64,000 nucleotides of DNA from Jaltomata sinuosa (Eukaryota > Streptophyta > Magnoliopsida > Solanales > Solanaceae): the NCBI GenBank assembly GCA_003996215.1, contig QJPP01000829.1, forward strand, positions 496,001 through 560,000, read 5' to 3'. The position numbers and the translations under genes were made by a program. This document shows positions 11,963 to 23,709 of the stretch, one piece after another; positions within the stretch are counted from its first letter, which is position 1; every line of letters starts with the position of its first letter. The notes beneath the pieces were generated by a model. The model was given only the letters and a program-made list of their open reading frames with translations. It was not told the origin of the DNA and did no database searches.

Positions 11963-12982
11963 ATCTCATAGTTCCTCCCTTATAGAACCGTGGCATAAAC
12001 CTATAGGGACTTTTAAATAACGAATTTGAATTCGTTTAATCACATATTTGACTTCGTCAACTCTTAATTTTCCATATCACTAATTTTGATTTTAACATTT
12101 CGAAATGCACCTGAGTTCCTCATCCATATCCGCAAATCATAAAACACCAAATGAATCTACAAAAAGTCTCAAATAGAGGAAAGGAGATCTAAAATTCAAA
12201 ATAACCTAACGGGTTGTTACAGAAATTTATATTTACCTAATTGTCCCTTATTATTTTAATTTATATATCTTTCAATTAAATACAAACTCTTTTTTTCTTT
12301 TGATTTCGTTGTCCTTTTTTTTTCTTCCTATTTCTCTTTTCCTCTTTTTAATAATTCAATCATAAATACAAGTTGCTTCTCCCTTTTTTTTTTACCGTTC
12401 CTTTCCCTTGTTTCTTCTCTCTTTGGAACAATAAAGTATTGCTAAAAAAATACGACTTAATATTTTTGCATATCATTTTAGAGACTTTCATAATAAAAAA
12501 ATTAAAATAATATCTCTACTTAAACAATTTTAATAATAAAGACATGTCATGATGCTTATTTTTTTTTTCGTAATTTGACGCTCAAAAACATCACTTGAAA
12601 AATTTGACGCTTATCAATTATCAAGAAAAATACTTCTCAGACGAACTAATCAAATACAAACAAAAATATGATGTTTTTCTGAAAAACTAATTTGGCAAAA
12701 ATACTTCTCAAATATTTGTAGAAAGATTAGAATGTATCTTTTTAACTACTGAGGAGGTAAGATCCCCCGCCCCCCCCCCCCCCCCCCCCCCCGCTTCATG
12801 TGTTTTACCTTCTGGAAATAAAGAATGACACACTTCAGTTTTGTAATTTGTAATTTCTAAAAAAGTTAAGCTAAAGGAAAGTGGAGAAGTCCATATACGA
12901 GAAAATGCAAAGTTGCATTAAGATCCAGTTATCCGGCTATCAATTTTTCTTGGAGCGCATCTATTTGCAAGTCCAAAGTGTC
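11963..12982. other. AT-rich non-coding DNA with a C23 tract
   Basis: No gene is recognisable. The notable feature is a homopolymer of 23 C residues at 12770-12792, preceded by CCCCCG. The rest is AT-rich with pyrimidine-rich stretches near 12290-12425. Confidence 0.5.
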
Positions 12983-14195
12983 GGGTCTGTTTGGTAATTG
13001 TAATTGGTGTAATTACTAGAGTAGTATTTGTCAGCCAAGTAATTACATAGCCTAGTAATTATGATGACCTGCAAGCCAAGTAATTACACAGCCTAGTAAT
13101 TATGATGACCTGTTTGTTTGCCACAATGTAATTACAAACGTACTGTTTGGTTGCACAAGTGTAATCACATGATTATATTAAATTTTTAAAATAAAAGCTA
13201 ATTATCAAAAACTAAAAATTTATATTAAATAAATAAGGGCATTTATAAATAATATTAAATTAAATATTTAAGATATATATATTGTCTTTTAAAATATATT
13301 AATTAATAAACATATATTCTTAACTAATATTATAAAAAAATAATTGATTTATATTTTTTAAATTAGTATATTTTAATTAAATTAATCAAAAAAACTTAAA
13401 GTACATGATTTTAAAGAATATCATGAAATGCATGTTTGACAAAAGGATTAATATATAAGTATAATGTCATAAAATTATTAAAACATTTGACAAAAAGATA
13501 ATCTATCAATTCTAACTAAAAAATGAATGGTTTGTAATGTGAAATATCAAGTCAATACAAGTAAAACAAATAAATTAGAACTGAAATATAACATAAGTTC
13601 AAAATTCAAAACAAAAAAGGTAACATAATACTCTTATGTCAAATTTCAGCATAACGTACCTAAATATAATTTAAAAGAAAAGAAAACCTAAGTCTATAAC
13701 TTTATTTAACAATGAATTCTACTTTAATTTAAAAATTAGAATACTAACTAAATTATGCTAAATAAAAAAAATTAACATAAAATTTATATAAAATAGATAA
13801 TATGAACAATTGTATAGAATCACAAGAAGTAAAGAAGGAAAAATGAGAAGAAAATGAAATATAAAAAATAAAAAATAAAAAATAAAAAATATATATTATT
13901 AGAATAATAAATATAAAAAAGAATTTAAAATAATAGAAAAAAAATAAATTAAAATGAAAAAATAAAAAATAGAAATTAAAGGACGAAATTAAAAAGTAAC
14001 TAGCTTGTAAGTACACCATGTAATTACCAGCAATTCATAGCTCCTCCTGTGAATTGGAGAGTGTATTTACCCCCTGTCAATTACACCCAATTACATGCTG
14101 ACCAAGTAATTACCTGGCCAACCAAACATGCCAAATTATGCAATTAAACCCAATTACACCAAATTCAGTTCCCAGGATAGCTTTCCAAACAGCCC
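12983..14195. mobile_element. TIR element with TGTTTGG ends and TAATTAC-rich subtermini
   Basis: The left end GGGTCTGTTTGGTAATTG faces a right end whose complement begins GGGCTGTTTGGAAAGC. Both subterminal regions contain many copies of AGTAATTAC/GTAATTACA motifs in opposite orientation. A 41-bp direct tandem duplication sits at 13034-13111. The interior is extremely AT-rich and non-coding. The pattern is that of a non-autonomous DNA transposon, but no target duplication could be confirmed, so the family is unassigned. Confidence 0.55.
13034..13111. repeat. Tandem duplication, 41-bp unit, about two copies
   Basis: The unit beginning GCCAAGTAATTACATAG at 13034 is repeated from 13075 with very few changes. 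It lies in the left subterminal zone of the TIR element. Confidence 0.8.
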
Positions 14196-15423
14196 TTAAT
14201 GTTTTTAAAAACAAACCTATTTCCTTTTCCTACTCGAAATCATCTCTTTCCAGTTTCCCTTTGATTTGCTCAAGCTTTTTCCTTGTCCTTTTACCACCTA
14301 ACTTTTTCTCTATATACTAATTTAATGTACGTATTTTGCACGTGTATCTCTCGTTAATTAATAAAATTATATATAAAAGAGCAAAAATATTATAAAGTAG
14401 CAATTGACATTAGAATAAACTTTATATCCATTTAAATGATATTAGCTTGTACCAAAAAAAAAAATCATTAGAACCTATTATTAAAAATAGTGACGATGTA
14501 TTAGCTCTCATAGTTTATTCACAATTAAAATAGTTGCATATAATTAAATTTAAAAAAAGAATGACTTATCAATTTATTGTGACGGAATGTAACGATCCAA
14601 AGAATCTAGTCAAAATTGTAAATAAGTCAATTTTAAATTATTAATTATATATGAGTCAATTTTAAACAAAAATCACAAAAAACTTCTCAATTAGCAATTA
14701 TCTATCAAGAATACATGACAATTTATTATTTTAAACTTCAAGAACATACTAAAATCACAAAAGAAAACTTCTCAATTAATAATTATCAATAAAAAATACA
14801 TGATAATTTATTTTTGTAAATATAAAAAATATACTAAAATTTTAGAAAACTTATCTCATATAACAAACAAATTTGTCTCTTCAATCATAGATACTATCAA
14901 TATTTTATAAGTAAAATTCCCAATTAACAATTGTCTATCAAAAATGCATGATAATTTATTTATTGTAAACTTTAAAATAGTATACTAAAATTATAAAAAA
15001 CTTATCATAAATGCTATCAAGATTGTAAATATCAAGAACATACTAAAATTTTAGAAAATTTACCTCAAGTCACAGACAAATTAATCTGTTCAACCATAAG
15101 ATATATATCATGTGATCTATCATCAACCTAATACCAGGAAGGACTCCAGCTTCCTTCATGACTTCAACAAAAAGCTTGCTTGTCACCAATATCAAATTCA
15201 TCAGTGTAATGCAATACAAGGCTGTTTAAGCAACTTAAATGAAATAACAACTACTACTAACTACTATGAGCTAACGGAGAAAATTCATAGAAACTAATAA
15301 CTAACCTACAGCAATGAATATTAAAGAATTAATTAACCTAAAGACAAATATGTGATCAATAAGATATTGAGAATCTAAAACACCAAACAATCTACAGGTG
15401 AAACCCATTCGAAATACAGCTTT
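14196..15423. other. AT-rich intergenic DNA with degenerate tandem repeat
   Basis: Between about 14640 and 15060 a motif resembling CAATTATCTATCAA followed by ATACATGATAATTTATT recurs three or four times at irregular spacing. This suggests a decayed tandem array. No coding region is seen. Confidence 0.4.
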
Positions 15424-17011
15424 TGTAACACCCCACCCGTTTGAGCGTTGGATTAATTTATACTTTTGGGGTATGATTAAGAGTTCTTAATATGTTAGGG
15501 AGGATGTTTAATGAGGTATTTTAATTGCACAATGGTTGTATGTTAAGTTTTGAAGTCAAACAAGTTGCCAAATAAAAGTCGGGGAAAGTTATTGTAAATT
15601 CCGTTAAGAAATTCTCTGGAAATTTAGGTCAAATTTCTCGAATATTTTCTCCCAATATATAAAGAGTTAGAAGGCTCCCGACATACCAAATAGAAGGTCT
15701 ACGAGTCTAGTTTCCAACACACTAAACCGTTCGTCCATACGACTTCAGAACAGAGAGATATTCACATTTTCGTAAGACTGCACAAGCAGGCACATCAAGA
15801 TGGATCCCCTAGCCCCAAGTCGGTTTAGCTTTATATAAGCTGATTTCTCTTCATTTTAACTCATATATTTCACCCAAAAATAACTGAAAATCATAGGGAA
15901 ATCCCCTAAATACTCCATGGACCTTGATGCTTTCAATTCGGAAGTTTAACGGAAGTTGCTCTACGTAGTGAGCTCGTCATTTTGGTATAGTTTACCCCAT
16001 TGATTTCATGGCGTATCTCCATGGGTGCTGTGGCAGCGAGCTAGCATGTGTTTTCTGAGTATTTGGCAGTAGCTACAGAGTTATATTGGCAAGGTATGAA
16101 TTCCGTACACTTATCTATTTGTTGAATCAAGATTCTAAGCTTCTAGTTATGAAACACTTTAGTTGACGATGACTTGTAGTAGTCTCTTGTTGAATTTGGA
16201 TCCGTTTGTTGTTACTGCAAGGAGATAGCTTGTTTAGCTTTGGAATTCAGTCCCTTTTGTCAAAGAAATGTGCCCCCTATGATCCTCCTTCTTAATTACA
16301 TGTTCTAGTATCATTTTTATAGCTTTCGAGCCACAAAGTGGTATTTTAGATATCGTGGCTTTGGACAGCCCCTTTATCTTATTACGTTTGGTTATTATTG
16401 TTGTATATTGATGGTGTTACGGTGTTAAAGGGACTGAAGGGTTAGTTTGATTCTTATCAGAGTCACGTAAGATGGCTTTTTGATTGAATGACGTGAAGTA
16501 CGCTTTGAAATAGTGCGTCGGGAGCTCGTCGCTCCTTTGAGATGTGGTTAGCATATTGTTGTTGGATTTAGCTGCTGTTTATTATTGTTAGTAGCCTTGA
16601 TCTTAGGCATATTTATACGTCCAATGACTAATTATTGTTCATCCTTGTGTCTGTTTTATGAGTTACATTGCATATATATTGATTTGAATAAGCTTAACTT
16701 GTGCTCATAAACTGGTGGATATGATTAGTGTTTCAGGTTGAGACATTTGCAAAGATCGAGCTTGGTTTAGCATAAATAACGAGCTTGTGGATGAATAAAT
16801 GTGTTATGATCAATGGCAGGAAGCAAGACAAGCTTAAAGAGGTGTTTAAAGGCAACTACAAACTATGGAATACGAAGGAAGGTGGAGCGATTGCGTTAGA
16901 GTGGGAAATTGGAAGCTAACACATGCCCCCATGACACCTAAGCTATGCTCCATTTTATTGGCATAGCACGGAGATGGTCACAACTTGAATGACAAATTCC
17001 AGTAAGCCTCC

Positions 17012-17096
17012 GCGATAAGAGGGTGCCACGACAAAGTGTCACTGCGATAAGAGGGTGCCACGACAATGTGTACAGCGATAAGAGGGTGTCATGGAG
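17012..17096. repeat. Tandem repeat, ~31-bp unit, three copies
   Basis: GCGATAAGAGGGTG recurs at 17012, 17044 and 17075, followed each time by a CCACGACAA-like or TCATGG tail. It lies just upstream of the TATA-like box of the nested LTR. Confidence 0.8.
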
Positions 17097-17160
17097 CTTA
17101 GGTTCCGCGATTTCAAAGTGCCACGGACTTGAGTTTTTTTTGGATACAAACTGTCCTACA

Positions 17161-17170
17161 CTATAAATAG
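17161..17170 (+). promoter_or_regulatory. TATA-like box CTATAAATAG in the nested LTR
   Basis: CTATAAATAG is a near-consensus plant TATA box. It lies in the middle of the nested LTR, where the U3/R boundary would be expected. Promoter function is inferred from position only. Confidence 0.4.
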
Positions 17171-18511
17171 GACACTTAGCTTAAATTGGAGGGATTCTTG
17201 GACGACTAGGGGATTGAAAAACACACGAGAGAGAGGCATCTTGTATGAATTACATCAATTTTATAATTGCAAATTTGATTATGAGTGGCTAAACACCCTC
17301 TTTCTAGGGTTGAGGCTACAACATGATTGCTTAATTATGGTCTTATAGTTGGTTTATATGCTTATCATGTCATATGATTGTTCTTGCATTCTTGTTTTAC
17401 TATTCTAAAGCATCATGAACTTTAGGATAAATCTAAGTCTCAAAATAAATTGACCATATGAGTGAAGGGACGGAATGAAAAAAGTAGGTAGTGTGGATCA
17501 TGTCTTTAATTGTTAAATATTAATTGTAAAGGATGATATGTGGTTAGGATAGCGATATACCTAGATGCCCCACTTGGTTAATGAAACATGAAGATAGTTT
17601 AATGCATCTGAATTAAAAACTCACATCCCCGCTCAACGATGTAGTTGTGAGATTAACTTGGGTAGATGACTTAGAGGATGACCATTCTCAAGTTGTAATA
17701 TCAACCCCATAGATCAACAATCACGATAAACACCAACACTGGCTAGAAACCATAGTTATGCATGAATGTGAAGTAAATGCCTCTACTCTGGATCTCTCCA
17801 TATATTATTTACAATCCGAATTTCATCTCGTTGTTATTTCGAGTATTTAGTTTACAAAAGCAAAACTCAAACTCTTCTTGGTTACAAATCGCACTTGTTT
17901 ACTTTAATAGTAATAATTAAGTTGGATCATCTGCTAAATACCAAGTCCCTGTGGGATCGATATTTGGCTCGCAAGAGCTACTTTATTACTTGCACGACCA
18001 CGTACACTTGCATGTGCACTTGGAAGCAACAAGCCTCATTTTATAATTTGGACTTAGTTGGTCGCGAGTATGACATTGATGCCTCATCGATTGGTTATGG
18101 ATCATTCTTGCACCCTAGCTGATCTCACATTTGTTGCATTACATTTGGTTGGTTAAGATTCATAGAAACACCTTTGGGGCTTCAGTTGAAAGATATGTTA
18201 AGACTTTATTTTCACTTTCTAGCATGATTTTTAAGGCCAAAGCTTATATAGCCTGTATAATATCATTTTTTGACTAGTGGCCTTATAGTTTTGAGTTTTA
18301 CCCCACAACATGATATAGTGACTATCAACAACTCTCTATTCCTTACATAGCGGCCTAGAAGAGCATGTTATAATTGAATTGAGGTCACCTGTGATTACAT
18401 GATATTATTGTGTTGTTTTTATTGTCTTGCTGCCGCCCATGAGCTTGTTTTAGTCTCAGCAGACACTGAAACTGCAGGGTTTTGGAGCCTACATTATGGT
18501 TACTATTACCG

Positions 18512-18760
18512 TGCTTTCAGGCTGGGTAGACCGTACCTACGATATGGGTAGGCTATGCTTATAGAGTAGTAGTTACATTATATTATCATGCCTTTGGGCC
18601 GGGCAGAACGTACCTACGGGATGGGCAGGCTATACCTATGGGGCAACAGTTATATTATATTACCACGCCTTCGGACCAAGCAAACCATACCTATGAGCCG
18701 GGCAGACAGTACCTACGGGATGGGTAGGCTGTACCTACGGGGCAACATATATATGGTAAC
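18512..18760. repeat. Minisatellite inside element F LTR, ~77-bp unit, about three copies
   Basis: Units begin near 18512, 18590 and 18666 with GCYTTYGGGCCGGGCAGA-like text followed by GTACCTACGGGATGGGYAGG. The third unit is partly rearranged. The repeat is characteristic of the LTR and has no coding role. Confidence 0.75.
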
Positions 18761-19291
18761 ACAGAGCCTCAGAGTTGCAATGATTCATGACACATGTACA
18801 GTCAGATAGTTCAGATCAGATTATCACTGGGGTCTAGGTAAGGGGTCAGTAAGGGTATTTAGCGACTATTTGCGCCTGTTAGGACTTATGGCGATTGTAT
18901 GCTGTTTGTACCTGTCGGGCTTATGGGGGCCAAGTAAGGTTATTATTTGCTATGTGCTTTAGATGGTATCTTATTGCAGGAAGGTAAGTTATTGTACTTA
19001 TATTTTACTCCTGACCTTTTGTTCAGTCTCTACACATCAGTTTTAGTTGTCAGTTTTCCTTACATGCTCAGTATATTATTTCGTACTGATGCCCCATTGC
19101 ATAAGTCCGCTGCATTCATGCCTACAGGTTGTGAGCGACGACCAGACAGACCTGTCGGGTAGCATAGTTGAGCTTTCAACAGGTTGGTTGGCTCCTTTCC
19201 TTTCAGGGGTTGCTAGAGTCTCAGAGGTTTGGCTTTTTCCAATTTATAGTTTTTGGGTAGGTTGGGGCCCTGTCCTACCAAGTATTGTATT

Positions 19292-20033
19292 TGTCAATCC
19301 TGGAGGCTACCTCCTAGGCGTAATACGGGACCCGGGAACACAAGTACCCCAAGTTAACCCTTGGTCATAGCATACTCAGTAAATCATAAGGAAACATTGC
19401 AGAAGCATAAATAGAAAGTTAGGCAACCCAATCCATAAAAGATAAAGTCAAAATGAAACATGATCCGAAAGAGATACCCAAATACAATCTAAGTCTGAAA
19501 AGCCTCTAAACTGTCATAAAGAGTTGATGGGACAATACCCTAACTAACTTGGAAATCCAAAGAAGGAACATGAAATAGATAAGTCTAACACTAGCCCTCG
19601 GATAATGAGGACTCACCAACGGAAGCTAGATCTCCAACGATGTCTAGCCACGAGCCTGAGGAGTGGAGCCTGAATCTGCATCATCAAAGGATGCAGTGCA
19701 AGATATGCGTCAATACTATAGGATGTACTGAATATGTGAGACATGCATAAATATGGTGAAAACATACTTAAAACGTAATTAAAAATGAGTTCATGCATAA
19801 GGAAGTATCATAAGTAAATCTCATAGTTTAAAACTTAAAGCATGAAATAGAAAAGCATAAATCTTAAATCTTCATAGAGGAGTTTCTCTTAACCGACATA
19901 AACCATGATGAGCTACATAGAGTCCAGTGTCATACACCCACATCAAAAAAGGTTGTCCTAACCGTCCAAAGTTAGAACTTTATCATATCAGGATCCTGTC
20001 ATAAGCCACAGAGGGAACCTACGGTGGCACGTA
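19292..20033 (-). mobile_element. Element E: outer part of its 3' LTR (split by the CACTA)
   Basis: This segment starts TGTCAATCCTGGAGGC and ends at the CACTA left terminus. It is the distal part of the LTR whose other part is 59244-60515. Together they give an LTR of about 2.0 kb starting, on the minus strand, TGTAACACTTCAG. The 5-bp duplication expected at its outer end cannot be tested because the other end of element E is outside the window. There is no coding. Confidence 0.55.
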
Positions 20034-20059
20034 CACTACTAAAAAAAAGCTAAAAAGAG

Positions 20060-20445
20060 ACGGTCAAAAGGGACGCTGGCCGTCACTTTTTTGGCCAAAA
20101 GCGACGGCGTCACTTCCGTGGGAAAATGGCCTGTAGCTTTTCCAAAAGCGACAGACAACGCTTTAAAAGCGACGGACTGCGTCGCCAAGTAATAAGCGAT
20201 GAATTTTTTTAAATTATTTTTTCCAGAAAAGCGACGGACATTGTTGCTTTGTTCTTGAACTTGAAGAACAAAGCGACGGACAGCGTCGGTTTTTCTGGTA
20301 ATTTTTTTTCCAGAAAAGCGACCTTGTCCATCGCTTTTTCTAGGAATTTTTTTTAAAAATTCCAGAAAAGCGACTGACAAATGAGACACTGTCCGTCGCT
20401 TTTCTGCATTTTTTCCAGCTGCAAAAATCTGCATTTTTAATATGT
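20060..20445. repeat. CACTA left subterminal repeat region
   Basis: At least six copies of AAAGCGACGGACAGCGTCGC-like motifs occur in both orientations. In characterised En/Spm elements, such arrays bind the TNPA-type protein. Several copies here have C-to-T or G-to-A changes. Confidence 0.8.
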
Positions 20446-20661
20446 ACCACCTGCCATTTAAAAATCTAATTCAATATAGCCCAAACCAGCACTAATTGCT
20501 GCCACAATATTCATAAAACAAATACAACATCAACAACAAACTAAAAACGAAGTAAAAATTTCATTAAACACATAAAAGATCCACCAAAAGGACCTATAAA
20601 GTATTCAATAACTTAAAAAATAGTATCAAAATATCAAAAAGTATAAGAAAATGAGTCAATC

Positions 20662-21174
20662 CTAATGGAGAGTAGTATCCACATACTCCTCCTCATTTTT
20701 AATAGTCTCAGTAACTTCGTCACTTGATGACGAGGAGGAAGGAGTAGGATCTACATGACTACGACGGCGACGATCAACAAAGGATGACATTTATTGTTGA
20801 AGAGACTGGCCAGTCTTGGACAAATAATCAGTGGTCTCAGTCCGTTTTCTCTCGAATTTTGCCAAGGCCCTAGTAAGATCTGTGATCTGCTGTGACATAT
20901 ATGCAAGTTGAACACCATCAACCGCCTCAGCCTGCTGCGAAGATCCAATACCATCCAGTCCTGACTGGATTCATCGCAAATCATTCCTAGAGCCTAGACC
21001 ATAGACACTCTCCTTTTATCTCCCCCTGCCACTTTTTTGGTCCATATTTGAGTGGCTTCCTCGTGTGTAGGCTCGATCGACAAGCCTAGACCTTGCTGAG
21101 TCTCACTGTACTCAGACAAAACAAGTCCAAACTCATCTTGCATATAAAAATATAAAAATTATAATATATACAAA

Positions 21175-21220
<46 letters not shown>

Positions 21221-22552
21221 TTTAATTATATTTAAACTTTAAAACTTACATAGGCGTCTTGAGACCTCTGTTCAACCCATACATCTGGATCTGACTCATT
21301 ATTTTTATCTCTTATGTGGCCTTTCTTAAAAAGCTCAGTCTGAGTCGGAGAGCGCCCCAATTCCTTCTCCTGCAAACAAAATAAATTTAACATAATGAAG
21401 TAATATAATTAATATTATTTAATCAAGTTTATATAAATATATATATAAGTTAAAAGGTAAATATTATTACTTACCATTTCCCTTGTAACATCCACTACAT
21501 TCTTTGCACCCATAGTGTGCAATGATCCACCTTTAACACTGCCTCTGGCTTTCTTGCCTTGTTCAGACAATGCTTTGAACTCTTCCGAATCCCAATACTT
21601 CTTAAGCTGTTCATGAACATGAGGTAGAAGCCAAGATCCACACTTCTTACTATCCCAAATTTTTTTAAGCCATTGGCGTAGCCTGGCACTGGCCTTCCTC
21701 GTGAAAGTAGTGGAAATGATCTTATTGTACTTTCGCTTCCAAGTACACATTGTCTGAAAGAAAGAAATGATTAGTGTTAGATGATATATATATATTTATG
21801 TATATTATGAAAAGATAATATATATATATATACACACACACACACACCGTAAACTCATCAAACATGGCCTGTTGGATCGATCTTGGAATCTCTGACCATG
21901 AGCTCCAAGGTTCTGTAAAAAGCCTCCTAACTGCCTCCTTTAGAGCACGTTGGGGCTCTTTCGTGGGATACCACCTGTAAAGAACATAATAAGCATGTCA
22001 TCAAGTGATAAATAATTAATTAATATGAAAAAAATAAACTTATCAATTAATTAGAAAAAAACTTATGATGATCCATCAGGGTGAATCATTACTCTACCAA
22101 TGGCGTCTTTTTCACCGGGGCTCAGATTCACGTTATCTTCCTCCTCAGAAAGTGTTGATGCAGGTAATGGTGGAAGTCTATAACGCTGAGTCAATGGGGG
22201 TGTAGAAGTCTGTGTTTCAGACTCAGAGCTGGTATCTCTAAGTCGCAAGCCTGATAAGTGGGGGGAAGAAGAATGACGTGGGGATGGCGTACCATGTTGC
22301 AGAGGCATAGAGGGTGTAGGCATGAAAGTCATGTGATGATGAGAAGTAGTGGGTCTAGGGACCATGATAATCTGCGGGATTCCCAGTGCCATAGGGGAAA
22401 GACACTGGTGGAGTAGAGCGAATCTGTGGTGAAGATGAAAGACGACCTGGAATATCGTCATGCTCTATAGGCCTCCTAGAGCTCTTCCTAGACTTACTAG
22501 ACTTGATAGAACTTTTACTAGGACGACCTCGATCACCATCACCTGATGACAT
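20662..22552 (-). pseudogene. CACTA Transposase_24 (Ptta/TNPA-like) gene, broken
   Basis: Reading down from the ATG at 22552, a Ser/Arg-rich start is followed by a Pro/Ser-rich stretch, with a frame change near 22355-22460. It ends VMIHPDGSS. The next exon (21975-21848) begins WYPTKEPQRAL and ends at MFDEF. A third exon (21756-21475) carries the Transposase_24 core, with MCTWKRKYN, a LKKYWDSEEF segment and SVKGGSLHT. A fourth (21370-21251) has RSPTQTELFKKGH and VWVEQRSQDAY. The last exon ends in an acidic Ser-rich tail at 20662. Damage seen: the donor after VMIHPDGSS reads ATAAGT instead of GTAAGT; there are two extra bases near 21006; and there is an in-frame TGA plus a TAA in the last exon. 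TNPA-like proteins bind subterminal repeats to assist transposition. The ATG follows TACAG directly, so it probably begins a second exon. Confidence 0.75.
21179..21216. repeat. (AT)n microsatellite
   Basis: An uninterrupted run of AT dinucleotides lies in an intron of the CACTA transposase pseudogene. A second AT/CA-rich microsatellite lies at about 21786-21847, in the intron following the MFDEF exon. Confidence 0.9.
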
Positions 22553-22569
22553 CTGTATGCATAACCCAA

Positions 22570-23709
22570 AGCTAATTCAAAATTTCCAAATTCAAGAAAC
22601 TAATTCAAAATTAACACTAACATAAAGTTGAAAACTAATAGCAAGCATTAACCTAGACTAAGGTTCACAAAGACTAACAATTTAAACTAACAAACTTAAC
22701 TTAAAAAAGCTTAACTTAAAAAAACTTAGATTCAAGAACCACCTAATTCAAAAGGTTAAAGTTAAATACTAATTAAAGATTCTAAAACAAAACCCAAAAC
22801 TAATTCAAGAACCTATTTCAAATTCAAGTTAATAATCTAATTCAAGAACGTAATTCCAAATTCAAGAATCAACCTAATTCTAGTTCAAAAAATCATTCCT
22901 AAAGTTGAAAACTAATTCTTAACTCAAAACTAACAATTTAAACTAACAAACTTAACTTATAAAAAGCTTAACTTAAAAAAACTAAGATTCAAGAACCTAA
23001 TTCAAGTTAATAATCTAATTCAAGTTCCAAATTAAAGTTTCAAATCCTAATTTCAAATTCAAGTTCCAAATTAAAGTTCCAAATTCAAGTTTCAAATCCT
23101 AATTTCAAATTCAAGTTCCAAATTAAAGTTCCAAATTCAAGTTCAAAAAAGAACCTAAAGTTGAAAACTAATTCTTAACTCAAAACTAACAATTTAAACT
23201 AACAAACTTAACTTACAAAAGCTTAACTTAAAAAAACTTAGATTCAAGAACCTAATCCAAAAGGTTAAAGTTAAATACTAATTCAAGATTCTAAAACAAA
23301 ACCCAAAACTAATTCAAGAACTTATTTCAAATTCAAGTTAATAATCTAATTCAAGAACTTAATTCCAAATTCAAGAACCAACCTAATTCTAGTTCAAAAA
23401 ATCATTCCTAAATTTGAAAACTAATTCTTAACTCAAAACTAACAAACTTAACTTAAAAAAGCTTAACTTGAAAAAGCTTAACTTGAAAAAACTAAGTTTC
23501 AAGAACCTAATTCAAAAGGTTAAAGTTAAATACTAATTCAAGGTTCTAAAATAAAACTCAAAACTAATTCAAGAACCTATTTCAAATTCAAATTAATAAT
23601 CTAATTCAAGAACCTAATTCCAAATTCAAGAACCAACCTAATTCTAGTTCAAAAAATCATTACTAAAGTTGAAAACTAATTCTTAACTCAAAACTAACAA
23701 TTTAAACTA
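22570..23709. repeat. Tandem repeat array block 1 (~250-bp unit)
   Basis: The sequence is built from recurring phrases such as AATTCAAGAACCTAATTC, AAAGTTGAAAACTAATTC and CTAACAAACTTAACTTA. The phrase GAAAACTAATTCTTAACTC returns about every 205-265 bases. Smaller internal units (CAAGTTCCAAATTC) are nested in it. The array is non-coding and lies upstream of the transposase ATG, in a probable intron. Confidence 0.85.

Larger units (their letters stand above)
16598..18031 (+). mobile_element. Probable solo LTR nested in element F
   Basis: A segment starting TG and ending CAACA is flanked by identical 5-bp repeats AGCCT at 16593-16597 and 18032-18036. Its 3' part (GTCCCTGTGGGATCGATA, then a GCACGACCACGTACACTTGC stretch) resembles the ends of Athila/Tat-type LTRs. 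There the next bases would be an internal primer site, but here flanking DNA follows. A TATA-like CTATAAATAG lies at 17161-17170. A short tandem repeat sits at 17012-17096. The right end is better supported than the left. The 5-bp match could be chance. Confidence 0.45.
15424..19291 (+). mobile_element. Element F: gypsy-type LTR (plus strand), interrupted
   Basis: The sequence starts TGTAACACCCCACCCG. It continues with leader-like text, a tandem repeat of CCGGGCAGA/GTACCTACGGGATGGG units (18512-18760) and a GGTTGGGGCCCTGTCC block near the right end. From general knowledge of Solanaceae repeats this resembles a long Ty3/gypsy LTR. It has no coding. It is interrupted by a probable solo LTR (16598-18031) and cut at 19291 by element E; the remainder lies outside the window. 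The right boundary is set by the start of the E LTR, and orientation is inferred from the TGTAAC start. Confidence 0.5.

Noticed and set aside
13753..14019. An 88-codon Phe/Tyr-rich frame
   Set aside because: It reflects AT-rich DNA inside a TIR element and has no domain character.
15112..15297. A 61-codon frame before element F
   Set aside because: It is short, isolated and has no recognisable family.
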